Of a stretch of 64,000 bases of DNA, positions 9,095 to 18,338 are shown in pieces. The notes below the pieces were generated by a model. That model saw only the letters and a program-made list of their open reading frames with translations. It ran no database searches and was not told where the DNA came from. The position numbers and the translations under genes were made by a program. The stretch lies in contig CAYTNY010000001.1 in the NCBI GenBank assembly GCA_964439215.1, forward strand, positions 3,529-67,528, given 5' to 3'. The DNA comes from CAYTNY01 sp964439215 (GTDB taxonomy: Bacteria; Oederibacteriota; PGYV01; CAYTNY01). The stretch's first letter is position 1; each line of letters begins with the position of its first letter.

Positions 9095-9471
9095 TTCAAC
9101 TGCAGCCTTTTGATCATTTCTTCAATATCCTCCCTTGTCCGCAGCCCGTTTATATCAATGTCAAGTTCAAGAAATCTTTTTAACACCATATTTATCAGCT
9201 TGTCCTTTGTAATCCTTGAAATGTTTTCGCTTTTATTCAAAGCAGACGCGATTTTATGGAATCCTTCAAAATTATACCTGTCAATTCTCGCGGTCCTTAC
9301 ATTTCTCGGCCGTTTTACGGTCTTTTTATTTTCTTCCTTTTCCTCCGGCCCGGAAAATTCAAATTCTTCTTTTTTTATTTTTTCTTCCGTTGTTTCTTTT
9401 TCTTCTTTTAATTTTTTCAGTTTTTCAATCTGCAGCATCGCTTCGGTAACCGCGTCTTTTTTATTTTCCAT
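9091..9471 (-). CDS. Small charged protein of unknown function
   Basis: I do not recognise this 126-residue protein. Residues 1-60 are dominated by Lys and Glu and look disordered or coiled. Residues 65-126 form a more ordered helical part with FEGFHKIASALNKSENIS and TREDIEEMIKRL. It overlaps the chemoreceptor-like gene before it by 11 bases and the FlgN-like gene after it by four, so the three are made together. A function linked to chemotaxis or flagella is inferred from position only. Confidence 0.6.
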   Translation of the reverse strand: MENKKDAVTEAMLQIEKLKKLKEEKETTEEKIKKEEFEFSGPEEKEENKKTVKRPRNVRTARIDRYNFEGFHKIASALNKSENISRITKDKLINMVLKRFLELDIDINGLRTREDIEEMIKRLQLK

Positions 9472-10702
9472 CGTGCTCCTCTTCGTTTAATTTTTCTTTC
9501 AGCCGCACAAACGAAGCCATCAGGTTTTCCGTCATTTCCCTGGCTTCATAATTCACTTTTGACAGTTCCCCGGAAATGCTGTTTATAGCATCCAGATTTT
9601 TAATCTGCGCAACGGACTTTGCGGCATTATCGGATATTATTTTAAACATAAGTTCGCTGTCAGTATTATGTTCGTCGGTAAAATCTTTTATTCCTGTAAT
9701 TGTTTTTTCCACTTTCTTTACGTCTTTTACTATTTCAATAAAAATATCCCCTGTCTGGTAAAATGTCCTTATATTTTCCTCTATTTTTTCCGCTGTCTTG
9801 ATTATATCTATCACCTCTGTTGTTCTTTCCTGTATTTCTTTTAAAATAACAGCGATTTCCTCCGCCGACTGGTTTGACGCCCCGGAAAGCGTTTTTATCT
9901 CCCCTGCCACAACAGAAAAACTTTTTCCCGCCTCTCCGGCCCGAGCCGCTTCTATGCCGGCGTTAAGCGCAAGCATATTTGTTTTTTTCGCCATATCTGC
10001 GATCTTAACCACAAATATTTTTATTCTTTTTGACATTTCAACAAGTTCATTTATAAGCGACGTGGAATGTATTATGTTTTCCTTCAGCTCCGTTATATTC
10101 TGTATTTCCCTCCCTATCGCTTTAACTCCGCCGGAAGCGAGTTTTGACTGCTGCCTGGCGTCCTTTAATACATTATATGTGGCGGTGTCAATTCCTTTTG
10201 ACGTATTTTTTATTTCCATTCCTATTGTTTTTATTTTATCAAAGATACCGTCAACTCCGCCGAGATACTCTTTCAAAAGCCGGGCTTTATCGGACATTGC
10301 GCTGTTTTCGTACGCGGTCTTTTCTATCTGGTCAAGCATTTCACGCAGTTTCTCCGTATAACCGTCAATATCTCCGGCCTGCAGCCTGACGCCTCTCTGC
10401 AGTTTTCTCTTTTCAAGAATAACATCATCCACAAGCATATGAATTTCAGGATCTTTTTCAATGAATTCACCCGGGGAATCATCTTCTTTTTTTATCATTT
10501 CCCGCGCCGCCCTGACCGAATCCCTGTGAAATTTCACAAGAAAAAGCGCGGTTATAAGAAATATAACAGCCGCGTGTATATAAAGGAACCAGAAAAGAAA
10601 CACCACATCCGTATCATAACGGAAAAGAAAAATAAGCGCAAAAAATGATGATGCCGCAAAAATAACGGCCCCGCACAGAACAAAGACAGACTGAAGCTTC
10701 AT
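9461..10702 (-). CDS. Methyl-accepting chemotaxis-type protein without sensor domain
   Basis: The 413-residue protein has two membrane helices (about residues 5-27 and 33-56) separated by only a few residues, so there is no periplasmic ligand domain. A cytoplasmic helical region follows. The hairpin tip at residues 233-270 includes KKTNMLALNAGIEAARAGE and SFSVVAGEI, the CheA/CheW-binding signature of chemoreceptors. It probably signals from the membrane or an internal cue to the chemotaxis kinase. The start overlaps the murA stop by four bases (ATGA). No cheA or cheW is in the window. Confidence 0.85.
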   Translation of the reverse strand: MKLQSVFVLCGAVIFAASSFFALIFLFRYDTDVVFLFWFLYIHAAVIFLITALFLVKFHRDSVRAAREMIKKEDDSPGEFIEKDPEIHMLVDDVILEKRKLQRGVRLQAGDIDGYTEKLREMLDQIEKTAYENSAMSDKARLLKEYLGGVDGIFDKIKTIGMEIKNTSKGIDTATYNVLKDARQQSKLASGGVKAIGREIQNITELKENIIHSTSLINELVEMSKRIKIFVVKIADMAKKTNMLALNAGIEAARAGEAGKSFSVVAGEIKTLSGASNQSAEEIAVILKEIQERTTEVIDIIKTAEKIEENIRTFYQTGDIFIEIVKDVKKVEKTITGIKDFTDEHNTDSELMFKIISDNAAKSVAQIKNLDAINSISGELSKVNYEAREMTENLMASFVRLKEKLNEEEHDGK

Positions 10703-11976
10703 ACCGAAGCCTCCTTTTCAATATGTATATCAGCTCCCAGCTTTCTGAGTTTTTTATCAAGATTCTCATAACCTCTTTCAAGGTGATATATTCTCCTGAC
10801 AACCGTTGTTCCCGAAGCCGCAAGCCCGGCGATTATCAGGGCAGCTGAGGCCCGCAGGTCGGAAGCCATCACATCCGCCCCGCTGAAAGACGGCACCCCT
10901 GTAACTACCGCGGTATTTTCATCTATTTTTATATCAGCTCCCATACGCACCAGCTCCATTACGTGCATAAACCTGTTTTCCCATATATTTTCCTTTATTA
11001 TACTGTCCCCTTTTGCCAGGGACATCAGAGCCATCCACTGCGCCTGTATATCCGTGGGAAATCCGGGATACGGCTCTGTCAGGACATCAACACTTTTCAG
11101 GCGTTTTCCTGACGCGGAAATCTCCACAAAGTTTTTCCCGGTTTTAAATTTCACGCCTGCTTCTTTTAATTTCTCAAGAAACATCGCAAGATGCCCGGGG
11201 TTTATTTTTTTTACTCTTATTGTTCCTCTTGTAATAATACCCGCCGCAATCAGGGTTGCAGCCTCAATCCTGTCGGGAATAACACTGTATCCGTTTACAC
11301 CTTTTAATTTCTTCACCCCTTTTATCACAAGACAATCCGTGCCTTCTCCGCTTATCTTTGCCCCCATACACCTTAAATATTTAACCGTATCTATTATTTC
11401 AGGTTCTTTAGAAGCGTTTTCAAGTATTGTTTCGCCTTCCGCAAGCACCGCGGCAAGCATTATATTCACGGTTGCCCCCAGGCTGACTTTGTCAAAAACG
11501 ATCCTTGCCCCCTTCAGTCTTTTTGCACTGGCCTTTACATACCCGTGCTTCATTTCTATTTTCGCCCCCAGTTTTCTGAGGCCTTTTATATGAAGATCAA
11601 TGGGTCTCGCGCCTATGGCGCAGCCTCCGGGCAGCGATACTTTTGCCTGCTTATATTTGGCGACAAGCGGCCCGAGCACATAAATGGAAGCGCGCATTGT
11701 TTTGACAAGTTCATAAGGGGCCTTGTAGTTTTTAATTCTTTTGGGATTTATTATTAATGTATGATTTTCATAACCCACTGACGCACCCAGTATTTTAAGC
11801 AGATGCCCCATTGTTTTTACATCCGCAAGCAGCGGAACATTATGAATCACACTCGGGGACCCGGCCAGTATTGAAGCCGCCATAACAGGAAGTGCGGCGT
11901 TTTTTGAGCCTGAAACATTCACGGACCCGTTTAATTTTTTCCCGCCTTTTATAATCATTTTTTTCAGTGTAATCAT
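10699..11976 (-). CDS. murA: UDP-N-acetylglucosamine 1-carboxyvinyltransferase MurA
   Basis: This 425-residue enzyme transfers enolpyruvate from PEP to UDP-GlcNAc, the first committed step of peptidoglycan synthesis in the cytoplasm. Lys25-Asn26 lie in the SGSKNAALP motif. The catalytic cysteine, equivalent to Cys115 of E. coli and the target of fosfomycin, is Cys119 in LPGGCAIGARPIDLH. Length is standard. It is followed by the chemoreceptor-like gene with a four-base overlap, an unusual partner that ties cell-wall synthesis to a motility-related set. Confidence 0.97.
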   Translation of the reverse strand: MITLKKMIIKGGKKLNGSVNVSGSKNAALPVMAASILAGSPSVIHNVPLLADVKTMGHLLKILGASVGYENHTLIINPKRIKNYKAPYELVKTMRASIYVLGPLVAKYKQAKVSLPGGCAIGARPIDLHIKGLRKLGAKIEMKHGYVKASAKRLKGARIVFDKVSLGATVNIMLAAVLAEGETILENASKEPEIIDTVKYLRCMGAKISGEGTDCLVIKGVKKLKGVNGYSVIPDRIEAATLIAAGIITRGTIRVKKINPGHLAMFLEKLKEAGVKFKTGKNFVEISASGKRLKSVDVLTEPYPGFPTDIQAQWMALMSLAKGDSIIKENIWENRFMHVMELVRMGADIKIDENTAVVTGVPSFSGADVMASDLRASAALIIAGLAASGTTVVRRIYHLERGYENLDKKLRKLGADIHIEKEASV

Positions 11977-12157
11977 TTCAGCGCAGACATCTCCATAAAT
12001 ATTATATTTTATTTATTATAACTTTTTTATAAAGTTCAGTAAAGGAGTTTGTGGGAGCAAACGGGAAACATAATTTTTTATTTTTGATTTTTAATTTTTG
12101 ATTTAAAACCAAAAACAAAACCATTGCGTGTGCGGTGCGGCGGGGTCTTTTTCGCAG

Positions 12158-12311
12158 GGAACACGCCCTGTCGTGTTCCGGCCTTTTAATTTTAAAACCC
12201 GGACAAGCACAGGGGCTTGTCCCTACGAAATAAAAAATCAAAAATAAAAATGTATTTCGTCTTCATCTTTTAAGAAGTTAAATCAAAAATCACAAATAAA
12301 AAATCAAAAAT
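12158..12311. repeat. Intergenic palindromic repeat pair plus AT-rich direct repeats
   Basis: The 345-base gap between murA and the OmpA-type gene holds two stem-loops: GGAACACG/CGTGTTCC with a six-base loop (12158-12179) and GGACAAGC/GCTTGTCC with a six-base loop (12201-12222). Related copies occur near 21.2 kb. An 18-base AT-rich direct repeat follows at 12228-12245 and 12294-12311. No gene is credible here. The layout resembles REP-type dispersed repeats. Confidence 0.7.
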
Positions 12312-12321
12312 ATCTTTTATC

Positions 12322-14340
12322 TCACTTATACACCGTACTTTTTATTATTATTTCAACTCTCCGGTTTTTTGCGCGGTTTTCGGATGTGCTGTTGGCCGCT
12401 ACAGGATCTGTTTCTCCCTTTCCTGACACCCTTATTCTGCTTTCGTCAATACCCTGCAGATTTACCATAAAGAATTTAACGGCGCGGGCCCTTGCGCCCG
12501 ACAGCTTTGTTCTTGTTCCGTATTCGCCCGGATCTTCCCTATTGTCCGTATATCCCGTTACCTTTATATCCGAATCCGGGAAGCTGCCAAGCACATCTTT
12601 TATTTCTTTCAATTTATTATACGCGGATATTTTCACGTTTGCCCTGCCCTGCTCAAATATCGCGTCAGAAGCAAATGTCAGTTTTATTTCTTTTAAAAGA
12701 ATAACCGCGGACTTAACAGGAGCCGCGCCCTTGTTCCCGGGATTGTCATGCGCCGTTAAAGAATAATAATATATTTCTCCTGTTTTCACATATCCGCCGT
12801 CATTTCCTCTGCCGTCCCACACAAGCTTTTCAGGAGGCGCTCCCGCGCCGGATGCTGAAAAAAACAATTCTTTATCATAATCCCAGACCGCCAGCTGCCA
12901 GTTCCTTATGCCGTTCCTGTCAAGGGCCCTCATTCTGAAAACCGCGGGTATTAAAAGAGCCTCATCTTCGCCCGGGCGCAGAAGTTTAGGCTCGGATAAA
13001 ACAGAAACACGGGGCGGGGTATTGTCTATCTCCACTTTCACTGTATTTGACTCTGATATTGCCCTTCCGTAATCCACTTTAAGACGGGCGCTGTAAACTC
13101 CGTCAGGCAGAATCCGGCCGTCTTTATCTCTGCCGTCCCATATATATTCAAACCAATCCGGCGAAGACGCCTCAATAACAGCCGCGGGTTTATTTTCATT
13201 TTTTCCAAACACCTCCAGACTCATTTTTTTTATTTTCTCTTTTGAACCCGCATCCGCTTTAAACCGGGCAGTCCCGCTGCGGCTGCCGCCCCGCGAGGAA
13301 ATAACCGGCGGATAAACCGAAAGCTCCGACGGCGGCGCGCCCCAGCTGTAAGCCGCGGACATCCTGTGCGTCCCTCCGAGCTCTCCGTAATGAATAAAAG
13401 CATAATCAACATCAAACCCTCCGAGTTTTATACCCAGTCCGGCTGTCAGGTGATTGAACCCTCCCGCAGCAAACCCTGTCCTGAACACCGCAATATCATT
13501 TATCGTGTATTCCGCTCCTCCTGAAAAAATAAAGTCATAATCAACGTGAAGATCCATCTGCACCGACAAAAGAAGCGGATATCCGGCTGCCTCAAAAACA
13601 TCAGAGACACCCATTGACAGTATCTTGGGCGGTTCAAATGACATATTATTCAGTTTCACTTCGGTTCCTATATTTGATATCGCAACACCAAAACCTATAA
13701 GATGATGATCATCAAACATCAGCATTTTATACAAGAGCCCCATATCCGCGGATAAATTATAACCCGTATAATCCGCCATACTCTCGGAATTAAAGTTTAT
13801 CTTAAATCCCGTGGAAATATATTCATTAAGATATATGCCGTATGCGGCGGAGGCCGAATAATTATAAGGAAAATAAACCCCGTCCGAAAATTCATTCCAG
13901 TCTACTCCTGAATTCAGATATACAGGATCATATGACGGCAGATCATAATTCCGCGAAAGCCCTCCCGCGCGCAGCATTGAAAAAGAAAAACCCATTTTTG
14001 TATTTTCCATAAAAGGAGAAGGCATTACAAAAGAAATATGCTCCATCCCGATGTCCTCAAACCACATTATATGAGATGCCTGAATTTCATAGGCCCTTAC
14101 ATAGGAAATACCCGCAGGATTATAATACATGCCGTATGTGCCTTCCGATACAGCCGTATATGCCCCACCCATACCGGCTGCCCCCGCCATAGGGGATATT
14201 TTCATGAAATTATTTGAAGTGGTGCCCGTAAGCCGGCTGTCAGGCAAAACATTACGCGAAAAAAACACAACAGCCAGAAAAAGCACGCTCCAAAAAACAA
14301 GCACTGTTCTCATCCGCATTGCCGCCGGTTTCACATTCAT
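12322..14340 (-). CDS. PorV/PorQ-like barrel fused to Ig-like repeats and an OmpA domain
   Basis: The 672-residue protein starts with a signal sequence, followed by a PorV/PorQ-type outer-membrane barrel (AGAAGMGGAYTAVSEGTYGMYYNPAG near the start of the mature part, through about residue 330). Two FlgD-like Ig modules follow, with the WDGRDKDGRILPDGVYSARL and WDGRGNDGGYVKTGEIYYYS patterns. The C-terminal 110 residues form an OmpA-type peptidoglycan-binding domain (VTGYTDNRED, SGARARAVKFF, KNRRVEI). It should anchor the outer membrane to the cell wall while displaying the Ig modules in the periplasm. It stands alone between repeat-filled gaps. Domain order was judged by eye. Confidence 0.8.
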   Translation of the reverse strand: MNVKPAAMRMRTVLVFWSVLFLAVVFFSRNVLPDSRLTGTTSNNFMKISPMAGAAGMGGAYTAVSEGTYGMYYNPAGISYVRAYEIQASHIMWFEDIGMEHISFVMPSPFMENTKMGFSFSMLRAGGLSRNYDLPSYDPVYLNSGVDWNEFSDGVYFPYNYSASAAYGIYLNEYISTGFKINFNSESMADYTGYNLSADMGLLYKMLMFDDHHLIGFGVAISNIGTEVKLNNMSFEPPKILSMGVSDVFEAAGYPLLLSVQMDLHVDYDFIFSGGAEYTINDIAVFRTGFAAGGFNHLTAGLGIKLGGFDVDYAFIHYGELGGTHRMSAAYSWGAPPSELSVYPPVISSRGGSRSGTARFKADAGSKEKIKKMSLEVFGKNENKPAAVIEASSPDWFEYIWDGRDKDGRILPDGVYSARLKVDYGRAISESNTVKVEIDNTPPRVSVLSEPKLLRPGEDEALLIPAVFRMRALDRNGIRNWQLAVWDYDKELFFSASGAGAPPEKLVWDGRGNDGGYVKTGEIYYYSLTAHDNPGNKGAAPVKSAVILLKEIKLTFASDAIFEQGRANVKISAYNKLKEIKDVLGSFPDSDIKVTGYTDNREDPGEYGTRTKLSGARARAVKFFMVNLQGIDESRIRVSGKGETDPVAANSTSENRAKNRRVEIIIKSTVYK

Positions 14341-14757
14341 TCGTTCCCCTCTATCATTCTTAATTTGTTTTTACAATTATATCACGGAGAAGAGGGATAA
14401 GGGAATAGAAACCTGAGTTTTGAGTTTTGAGTTTTGGGAAATAATAGTTCAAAGTTCAAAGATAAGGCAGTTCAAAGTTCAAAAGAACAAAATATAAGCT
14501 TTAAGTTTGGAATTTCGGAAAGAACAGTTTCAAGTTCCGAGTGTGAAGGGCTGGCGTTTGGTTTGCGGGCCCGGCGTTAAAAACTAAATCCCCCCTGCCC
14601 CCCTTTTTCAAAAGGGGGTAACAACGAAATAATTAAACCAACAGTATAGGTTTTACCAACCATACAATCATCTGAGCATCCGAGCCTCAGGTTTCCATTC
14701 CGCATTTAAAATGGTTTTCATTGAAAATTGATAATTGACAATTGGCAATTTTTCTCC
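14341..14757. repeat. Gene-free gap with short direct repeats and a perfect hairpin
   Basis: This 417-base stretch contains no credible gene. It holds tandem GAGTTTT units near 14413, two pairs of AGTTCAAAGTTCAAA near 14450-14480, a nine-base-pair hairpin CCCCCTTTT/AAAAGGGGG with a two-base loop (14599-14618) and AATTG-type repeats before the dus stop. The C-rich hairpin resembles a dispersed repeat seen in unrelated genomes. It could also act as a transcription stop. Confidence 0.6.
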
Positions 14758-15699
14758 CTACCCTTCCTGCAGTTTTTCCAGAAGCTTTCTTATTTCCCCG
14801 TAATCTTCCATCACCATCAGGGTTTTGCGCATATCTCCGACTCCGGCAAAACTTTTTATATACTTTTTATAGTATTTTCTCATCTCAAATATGCCTTTTT
14901 GTCCTTTAAACTCATAGAGCATATCAAGATGTTTTATTGAGAGTTTCACCGCTTCCTCCCGGGAGAGTTCAAATCCCGGCTCGGTTATCTGTCTGAATAT
15001 ATACGGCGCCGCGATCGCGCCCCTGGCAATCATAACAGCGTCAACACCCGTCTCCTTTTTCATCCTTAACGCGTCATCCGCGGTAAAGACATCCCCGCTG
15101 CCCGCCACAAACAATTTGGAGTTTTCTTTTAATTCCTTTATTTCATCCCACGCAGCGTTTCCGCGGAACATCTGCGTTCTGGTTCTGGGATGAAGCGTTA
15201 TCATGGATACACCACAGTCCTCGGCAATCTTGTTTACTTCAAGATAATTTTTGCTTTTTTCATCCCAGCCGCTGCGTATCTTTATGCTTACAGGCGTTTT
15301 TTTTACCGCACTTACCGTCTGTTTTATAATATTTTCCACAACCGAAAGGTCCCTGAGCAGAGAAGCTCCCGAACCGCCGTTCGCAATACGTCCGGCAGGA
15401 CATCCGAAATTTATATCTATGATATCAAATCCCAGAGATTCCGCTTTTTGGGCCGCTTCATAAAAAAGCCCTCCGCTTTTTCCGAAGATCTGTATTCCGA
15501 TAGGGCGCTCACTTTCGTTATACTCATATATTTTTTTTATTTTATCGCTGAAACGGGCAAGGCCGTGTTCATTTATCATTTCAGTAAACACAAGAGACGC
15601 GCCGTAGTGTTTTGCGATCATACGGAAGGGCATATCCGTATAACCCGCAAGCGGCGCCAGAATATACGGGAACTGCTTTATTCTTTCAAAAACATTCAT
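14758..15699 (-). CDS. dus: tRNA-dihydrouridine synthase
   Basis: This 313-residue flavoenzyme reduces specific uridines in the tRNA D-loop. It shows the family start APLAGYTDMPFR, the catalytic Cys100 in DINFGCPAGRI, and the FMN-binding GSGDV segment near residue 200. The DusB-like NFGCPAGRIANGGSGASLL motif suggests the DusB branch, but assignment within the family is uncertain. It overlaps mgtC by four bases (ATGA), so both are translated from one message. Confidence 0.92.
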   Translation of the reverse strand: MNVFERIKQFPYILAPLAGYTDMPFRMIAKHYGASLVFTEMINEHGLARFSDKIKKIYEYNESERPIGIQIFGKSGGLFYEAAQKAESLGFDIIDINFGCPAGRIANGGSGASLLRDLSVVENIIKQTVSAVKKTPVSIKIRSGWDEKSKNYLEVNKIAEDCGVSMITLHPRTRTQMFRGNAAWDEIKELKENSKLFVAGSGDVFTADDALRMKKETGVDAVMIARGAIAAPYIFRQITEPGFELSREEAVKLSIKHLDMLYEFKGQKGIFEMRKYYKKYIKSFAGVGDMRKTLMVMEDYGEIRKLLEKLQEG

Positions 15700-16241
15700 T
15701 TCCCGGATCTTTTTTTCTTTTCGGTTTTTTTCTTCTTTTTGGGTGTTTTTTTCTTTTTAAGGTCCCTGATCCTGTTTTCCAGGCGTCTTTTTTGCGCCTC
15801 TATCTCCTCTATACTGTGCCCCATAGCATCAAAAAAATAATTTGTCGCGAGAAAAACCATGATTATCACGGCGGCAAGAGTTATGGATATCGCATACATG
15901 CCCGCGCCCACGGCAAGGCCTATGCCCGCAACGGCCCACAAACTTGCCGCGGTTGTCAGCCCTCTGACAGATCCTCTTGACTGTATTATTGTACCTGCTC
16001 CGAGAAATCCAATACCGGTTACAACCTGGGCCGCTATCCTGCCGGGATCCAAAGTCTTTGCCTCGTCCCCGTACATGTAATAAAGGTATAAAGAAACAAG
16101 CATAAACATGGTTGAACCCAGCCCCACAAAAATATGTGTTTTTAACCCCGCGGGTTTATGCCTCATTTCACGGTCAAATCCTATCGCGGCGCTCAGAACC
16201 AAAGTCAGTCCGATCCTAATAAGCATATCGGTATACGTCAA
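15696..16241 (-). CDS. MgtC/SapB-family membrane protein with lysine-rich tail
   Basis: The first 140 residues carry four or five membrane helices and the MgtC signatures GFDREMRHKPAGLKTHIFVG and GIGFLGAGTII. MgtC-type proteins are inner-membrane proteins linked to magnesium limitation and ATP-synthase control in pathogens. In free-living species the role is less clear. The last 25 residues are almost all Lys with Thr and Pro, an unusual cytoplasmic extension. It overlaps the dus start. Confidence 0.9.
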   Translation of the reverse strand: MTYTDMLIRIGLTLVLSAAIGFDREMRHKPAGLKTHIFVGLGSTMFMLVSLYLYYMYGDEAKTLDPGRIAAQVVTGIGFLGAGTIIQSRGSVRGLTTAASLWAVAGIGLAVGAGMYAISITLAAVIIMVFLATNYFFDAMGHSIEEIEAQKRRLENRIRDLKKKKTPKKKKKTEKKKRSGK

Positions 16242-16277
16242 TTAAACACCTCCGCATATACGGCATCCGCCGCAAAA

Positions 16278-17291
16278 TTATATTTTCAGGCCCGGATCAG
16301 CTTCCAGGCTGTATTCTGAATATCCGCCTCTTTTAAGCCTTTCATATCCCGCGTATGCTATCATTGCACCGTTATCAGTGCATAACACGGGCGACGGCGT
16401 ATAAAACTTCATGCCTTTGGAATCCGCGTATTTTTTCACTTCCTGTTTCAGATAAATGTTTGCCGCCACACCGCCGGACATTGCTATTGTATTAAAGCCG
16501 TATTCCCGGCACGCCGTTTTTATCCGGCTCAGAATACTTCTTGCTACTGTTTTCTGAAAAGACGCCGCAATATCTCCTATACTGATCTCTCCTTTTTCTA
16601 TTTTCTCCCTGTTGCCCCTGACATAATATAAAACAGATGTTTTAAGGCCGCTGAAAGACAGATCATAACTGCTGTCTTTCATACGCGCCTGGGGAAAAAC
16701 AATTTTATTCATATCGCCTTTTAAAGCGGCCGCCGATACGGACGGACCGCCGGGATAAGGAAGCCCCAGCATTTTTGCAATCTTATCAAATGCTTCTCCG
16801 GCGGCGTCATCCCTTGTGGATGCAATAAGTTCATAATCCGAGAAGCCTTTTGCCGCGTAAAAATTCGTATGCCCTCCGGAAACAACTATTCCGAGAAAAG
16901 GAAAGTCAAAATCAGCAAATTCAAGAAAAGGGCTCAACAGATGCGCCTCCAGATGATTTACCCCTATATACTTTATACCCAGAGCATAAGCCATTGCCTT
17001 TGCGTAAGAAAGCCCCACTATAAGAGCGCCCGCAAGGCCCGGCCCGCAGGTAACCGCGGCTCCGTCAATATCGCCGTAGTCCAGCCCCGCCTCTTTAAGA
17101 GCTTCTGAAACCGCCGCGGGAAGCGCGTTCAGATGCTCTCTTGCCGCAATCTCCGGCACAACTCCTCCGTAGATCATATGGGATTTTATCTGTGAAAAAA
17201 TTATGTTTGAGAGTATTTTTTCTCCGTCAAAAACCGAGGCCGATGTTTCATCGCAGGATGTCTCAATTCCCAGAACATTCATCCGGCACAC
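16278..17291 (-). CDS. tsaD: tRNA N6-threonylcarbamoyladenosine transferase TsaD
   Basis: The 337-residue ASKHA-fold enzyme transfers threonylcarbamoyl to A37 of ANN-decoding tRNAs. It shows LGIETSCDETSASV at the start, the metal-binding HLEAH at residues 113-117 and the late Asp in CTDNGAMIAYAG. The true start may be Met4 (MNVLGIETS), since the first three residues fall outside the conserved region. It follows the deacetylase-like gene by nine bases. Confidence 0.97.
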   Translation of the reverse strand: MCRMNVLGIETSCDETSASVFDGEKILSNIIFSQIKSHMIYGGVVPEIAAREHLNALPAAVSEALKEAGLDYGDIDGAAVTCGPGLAGALIVGLSYAKAMAYALGIKYIGVNHLEAHLLSPFLEFADFDFPFLGIVVSGGHTNFYAAKGFSDYELIASTRDDAAGEAFDKIAKMLGLPYPGGPSVSAAALKGDMNKIVFPQARMKDSSYDLSFSGLKTSVLYYVRGNREKIEKGEISIGDIAASFQKTVARSILSRIKTACREYGFNTIAMSGGVAANIYLKQEVKKYADSKGMKFYTPSPVLCTDNGAMIAYAGYERLKRGGYSEYSLEADPGLKI

Positions 17292-17300
17292 TCCTTTTTT

Positions 17301-18338
17301 TCAGAAAACAAGCTCGCTTGCAAATACAAATTCATATCCTCTTTCCTCGCTCTCGGGCATGAACTTCATAAGCGCTTCATATGTGGTTTTTGAGTCATGC
17401 CCTATCGCGACCGCATAACCCTTTTTCAGCGCTGTACTTTCAGCCTGTTCAAGCTGCACTCTGTTATAGTCAATATCTTTTTCGTTGTCAATAAATATAT
17501 TGCGCCAATTGCTCGGCACACCCATTTTTCCGGCTGTCGCAAGTCCTTTTGTATCAACGCTTGTCCTGCTGTCTATAAAATAAAAATTGTTTTTCCTGAT
17601 CTGTTCAAGCACCGCGCTCATAAGCCGGACATTTTCCGTTGCCAGAGACCCCTGATGATTGTTAACCCCCGCGGCATAAGGCACAGTTTCAAGGCTTTTG
17701 CTGAAAACATCCGTTATTTCTTTTGCCGTCATATTGTTTTTCACTGTTTTCGGTTCAAGCGGTATATTCCCTTTAGGCTCCATCGGCAGATGCATTATAA
17801 CTTCTTTGCCGTTTTTATGCGCGGCGGCGGCGGCGGCCCGTGAATAAGGCTGATTCGGAAGGACCGCGGCGGTAAAAGGATATTTGATTTTTTTCAGATA
17901 ATGCAGGTTCCTCGTATTGTAACCGTAATCATCAAGTATTACGGCTATTTTGGGTTTAAGCGACCTTTCAAATATAACTTTTAAAAATTCCTTTTCCTCA
18001 ATAAAAAACAGAACCTCGGCCCCTTCTTTTTCCCTGCCGCCGAAAACACGGACCTTTGCGTCCACTCCCCCGCGCGAAGCAGTATGTTTTTTCATAAGCG
18101 GCTTAATATCGCCGGGAGAATAGCGCAAAGGCAGTTTCACGGTATATTCACTGCCTTTGACATTTGTTATCAGACGGCCGCTGAGAAGTATCTCGCGGAG
18201 AATATAATTAACCGCCTCCGGCCTTTCAGCGGCGGCCGCGGCATCCAGCTTTTTTTTCTGCTCGGGAACGTATACGTTTAAATAATAAACCAGTATCAGG
18301 CCCGCTGCCGCAAAAAACACGGCCCATGCTTTCTTCAT
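17301..18338 (-). CDS. Divergent polysaccharide deacetylase family protein (YibQ-like)
   Basis: The product has 345 residues with one N-terminal membrane helix (residues 4-22). The C-terminal domain begins near residue 130 with KIAVILDDYGYN and carries HLPMEPKGN, VNNHQGS and FIDSRTS, the pattern of the divergent polysaccharide deacetylase family. The paired Asp and His residues could bind metal. Members act in the periplasm on cell-wall glycans, often beside a CtpA protease and an EnvC-like factor. Here ctpA lies directly before it with a four-base overlap. Its substrate is unknown. Confidence 0.85.
   Translation of the reverse strand: MKKAWAVFFAAAGLILVYYLNVYVPEQKKKLDAAAAAERPEAVNYILREILLSGRLITNVKGSEYTVKLPLRYSPGDIKPLMKKHTASRGGVDAKVRVFGGREKEGAEVLFFIEEKEFLKVIFERSLKPKIAVILDDYGYNTRNLHYLKKIKYPFTAAVLPNQPYSRAAAAAAHKNGKEVIMHLPMEPKGNIPLEPKTVKNNMTAKEITDVFSKSLETVPYAAGVNNHQGSLATENVRLMSAVLEQIRKNNFYFIDSRTSVDTKGLATAGKMGVPSNWRNIFIDNEKDIDYNRVQLEQAESTALKKGYAVAIGHDSKTTYEALMKFMPESEERGYEFVFASELVF

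Noticed and set aside
8879..9490. 203-codon plus-strand reading frame
   Set aside because: It is antisense to two small overlapping helical genes and is rich in Phe, Ser and Leu, the mirror of Lys/Glu-rich coding.
12002..12241. 79-codon minus-strand reading frame after murA
   Set aside because: It consists of the palindromic and AT-rich repeats. Similar translations would appear at every repeat copy.
14599..14618. Terminator at the C-rich hairpin
   Set aside because: No T-run follows the stem on either strand and the sequence resembles a dispersed repeat, so it was listed as a repeat only.
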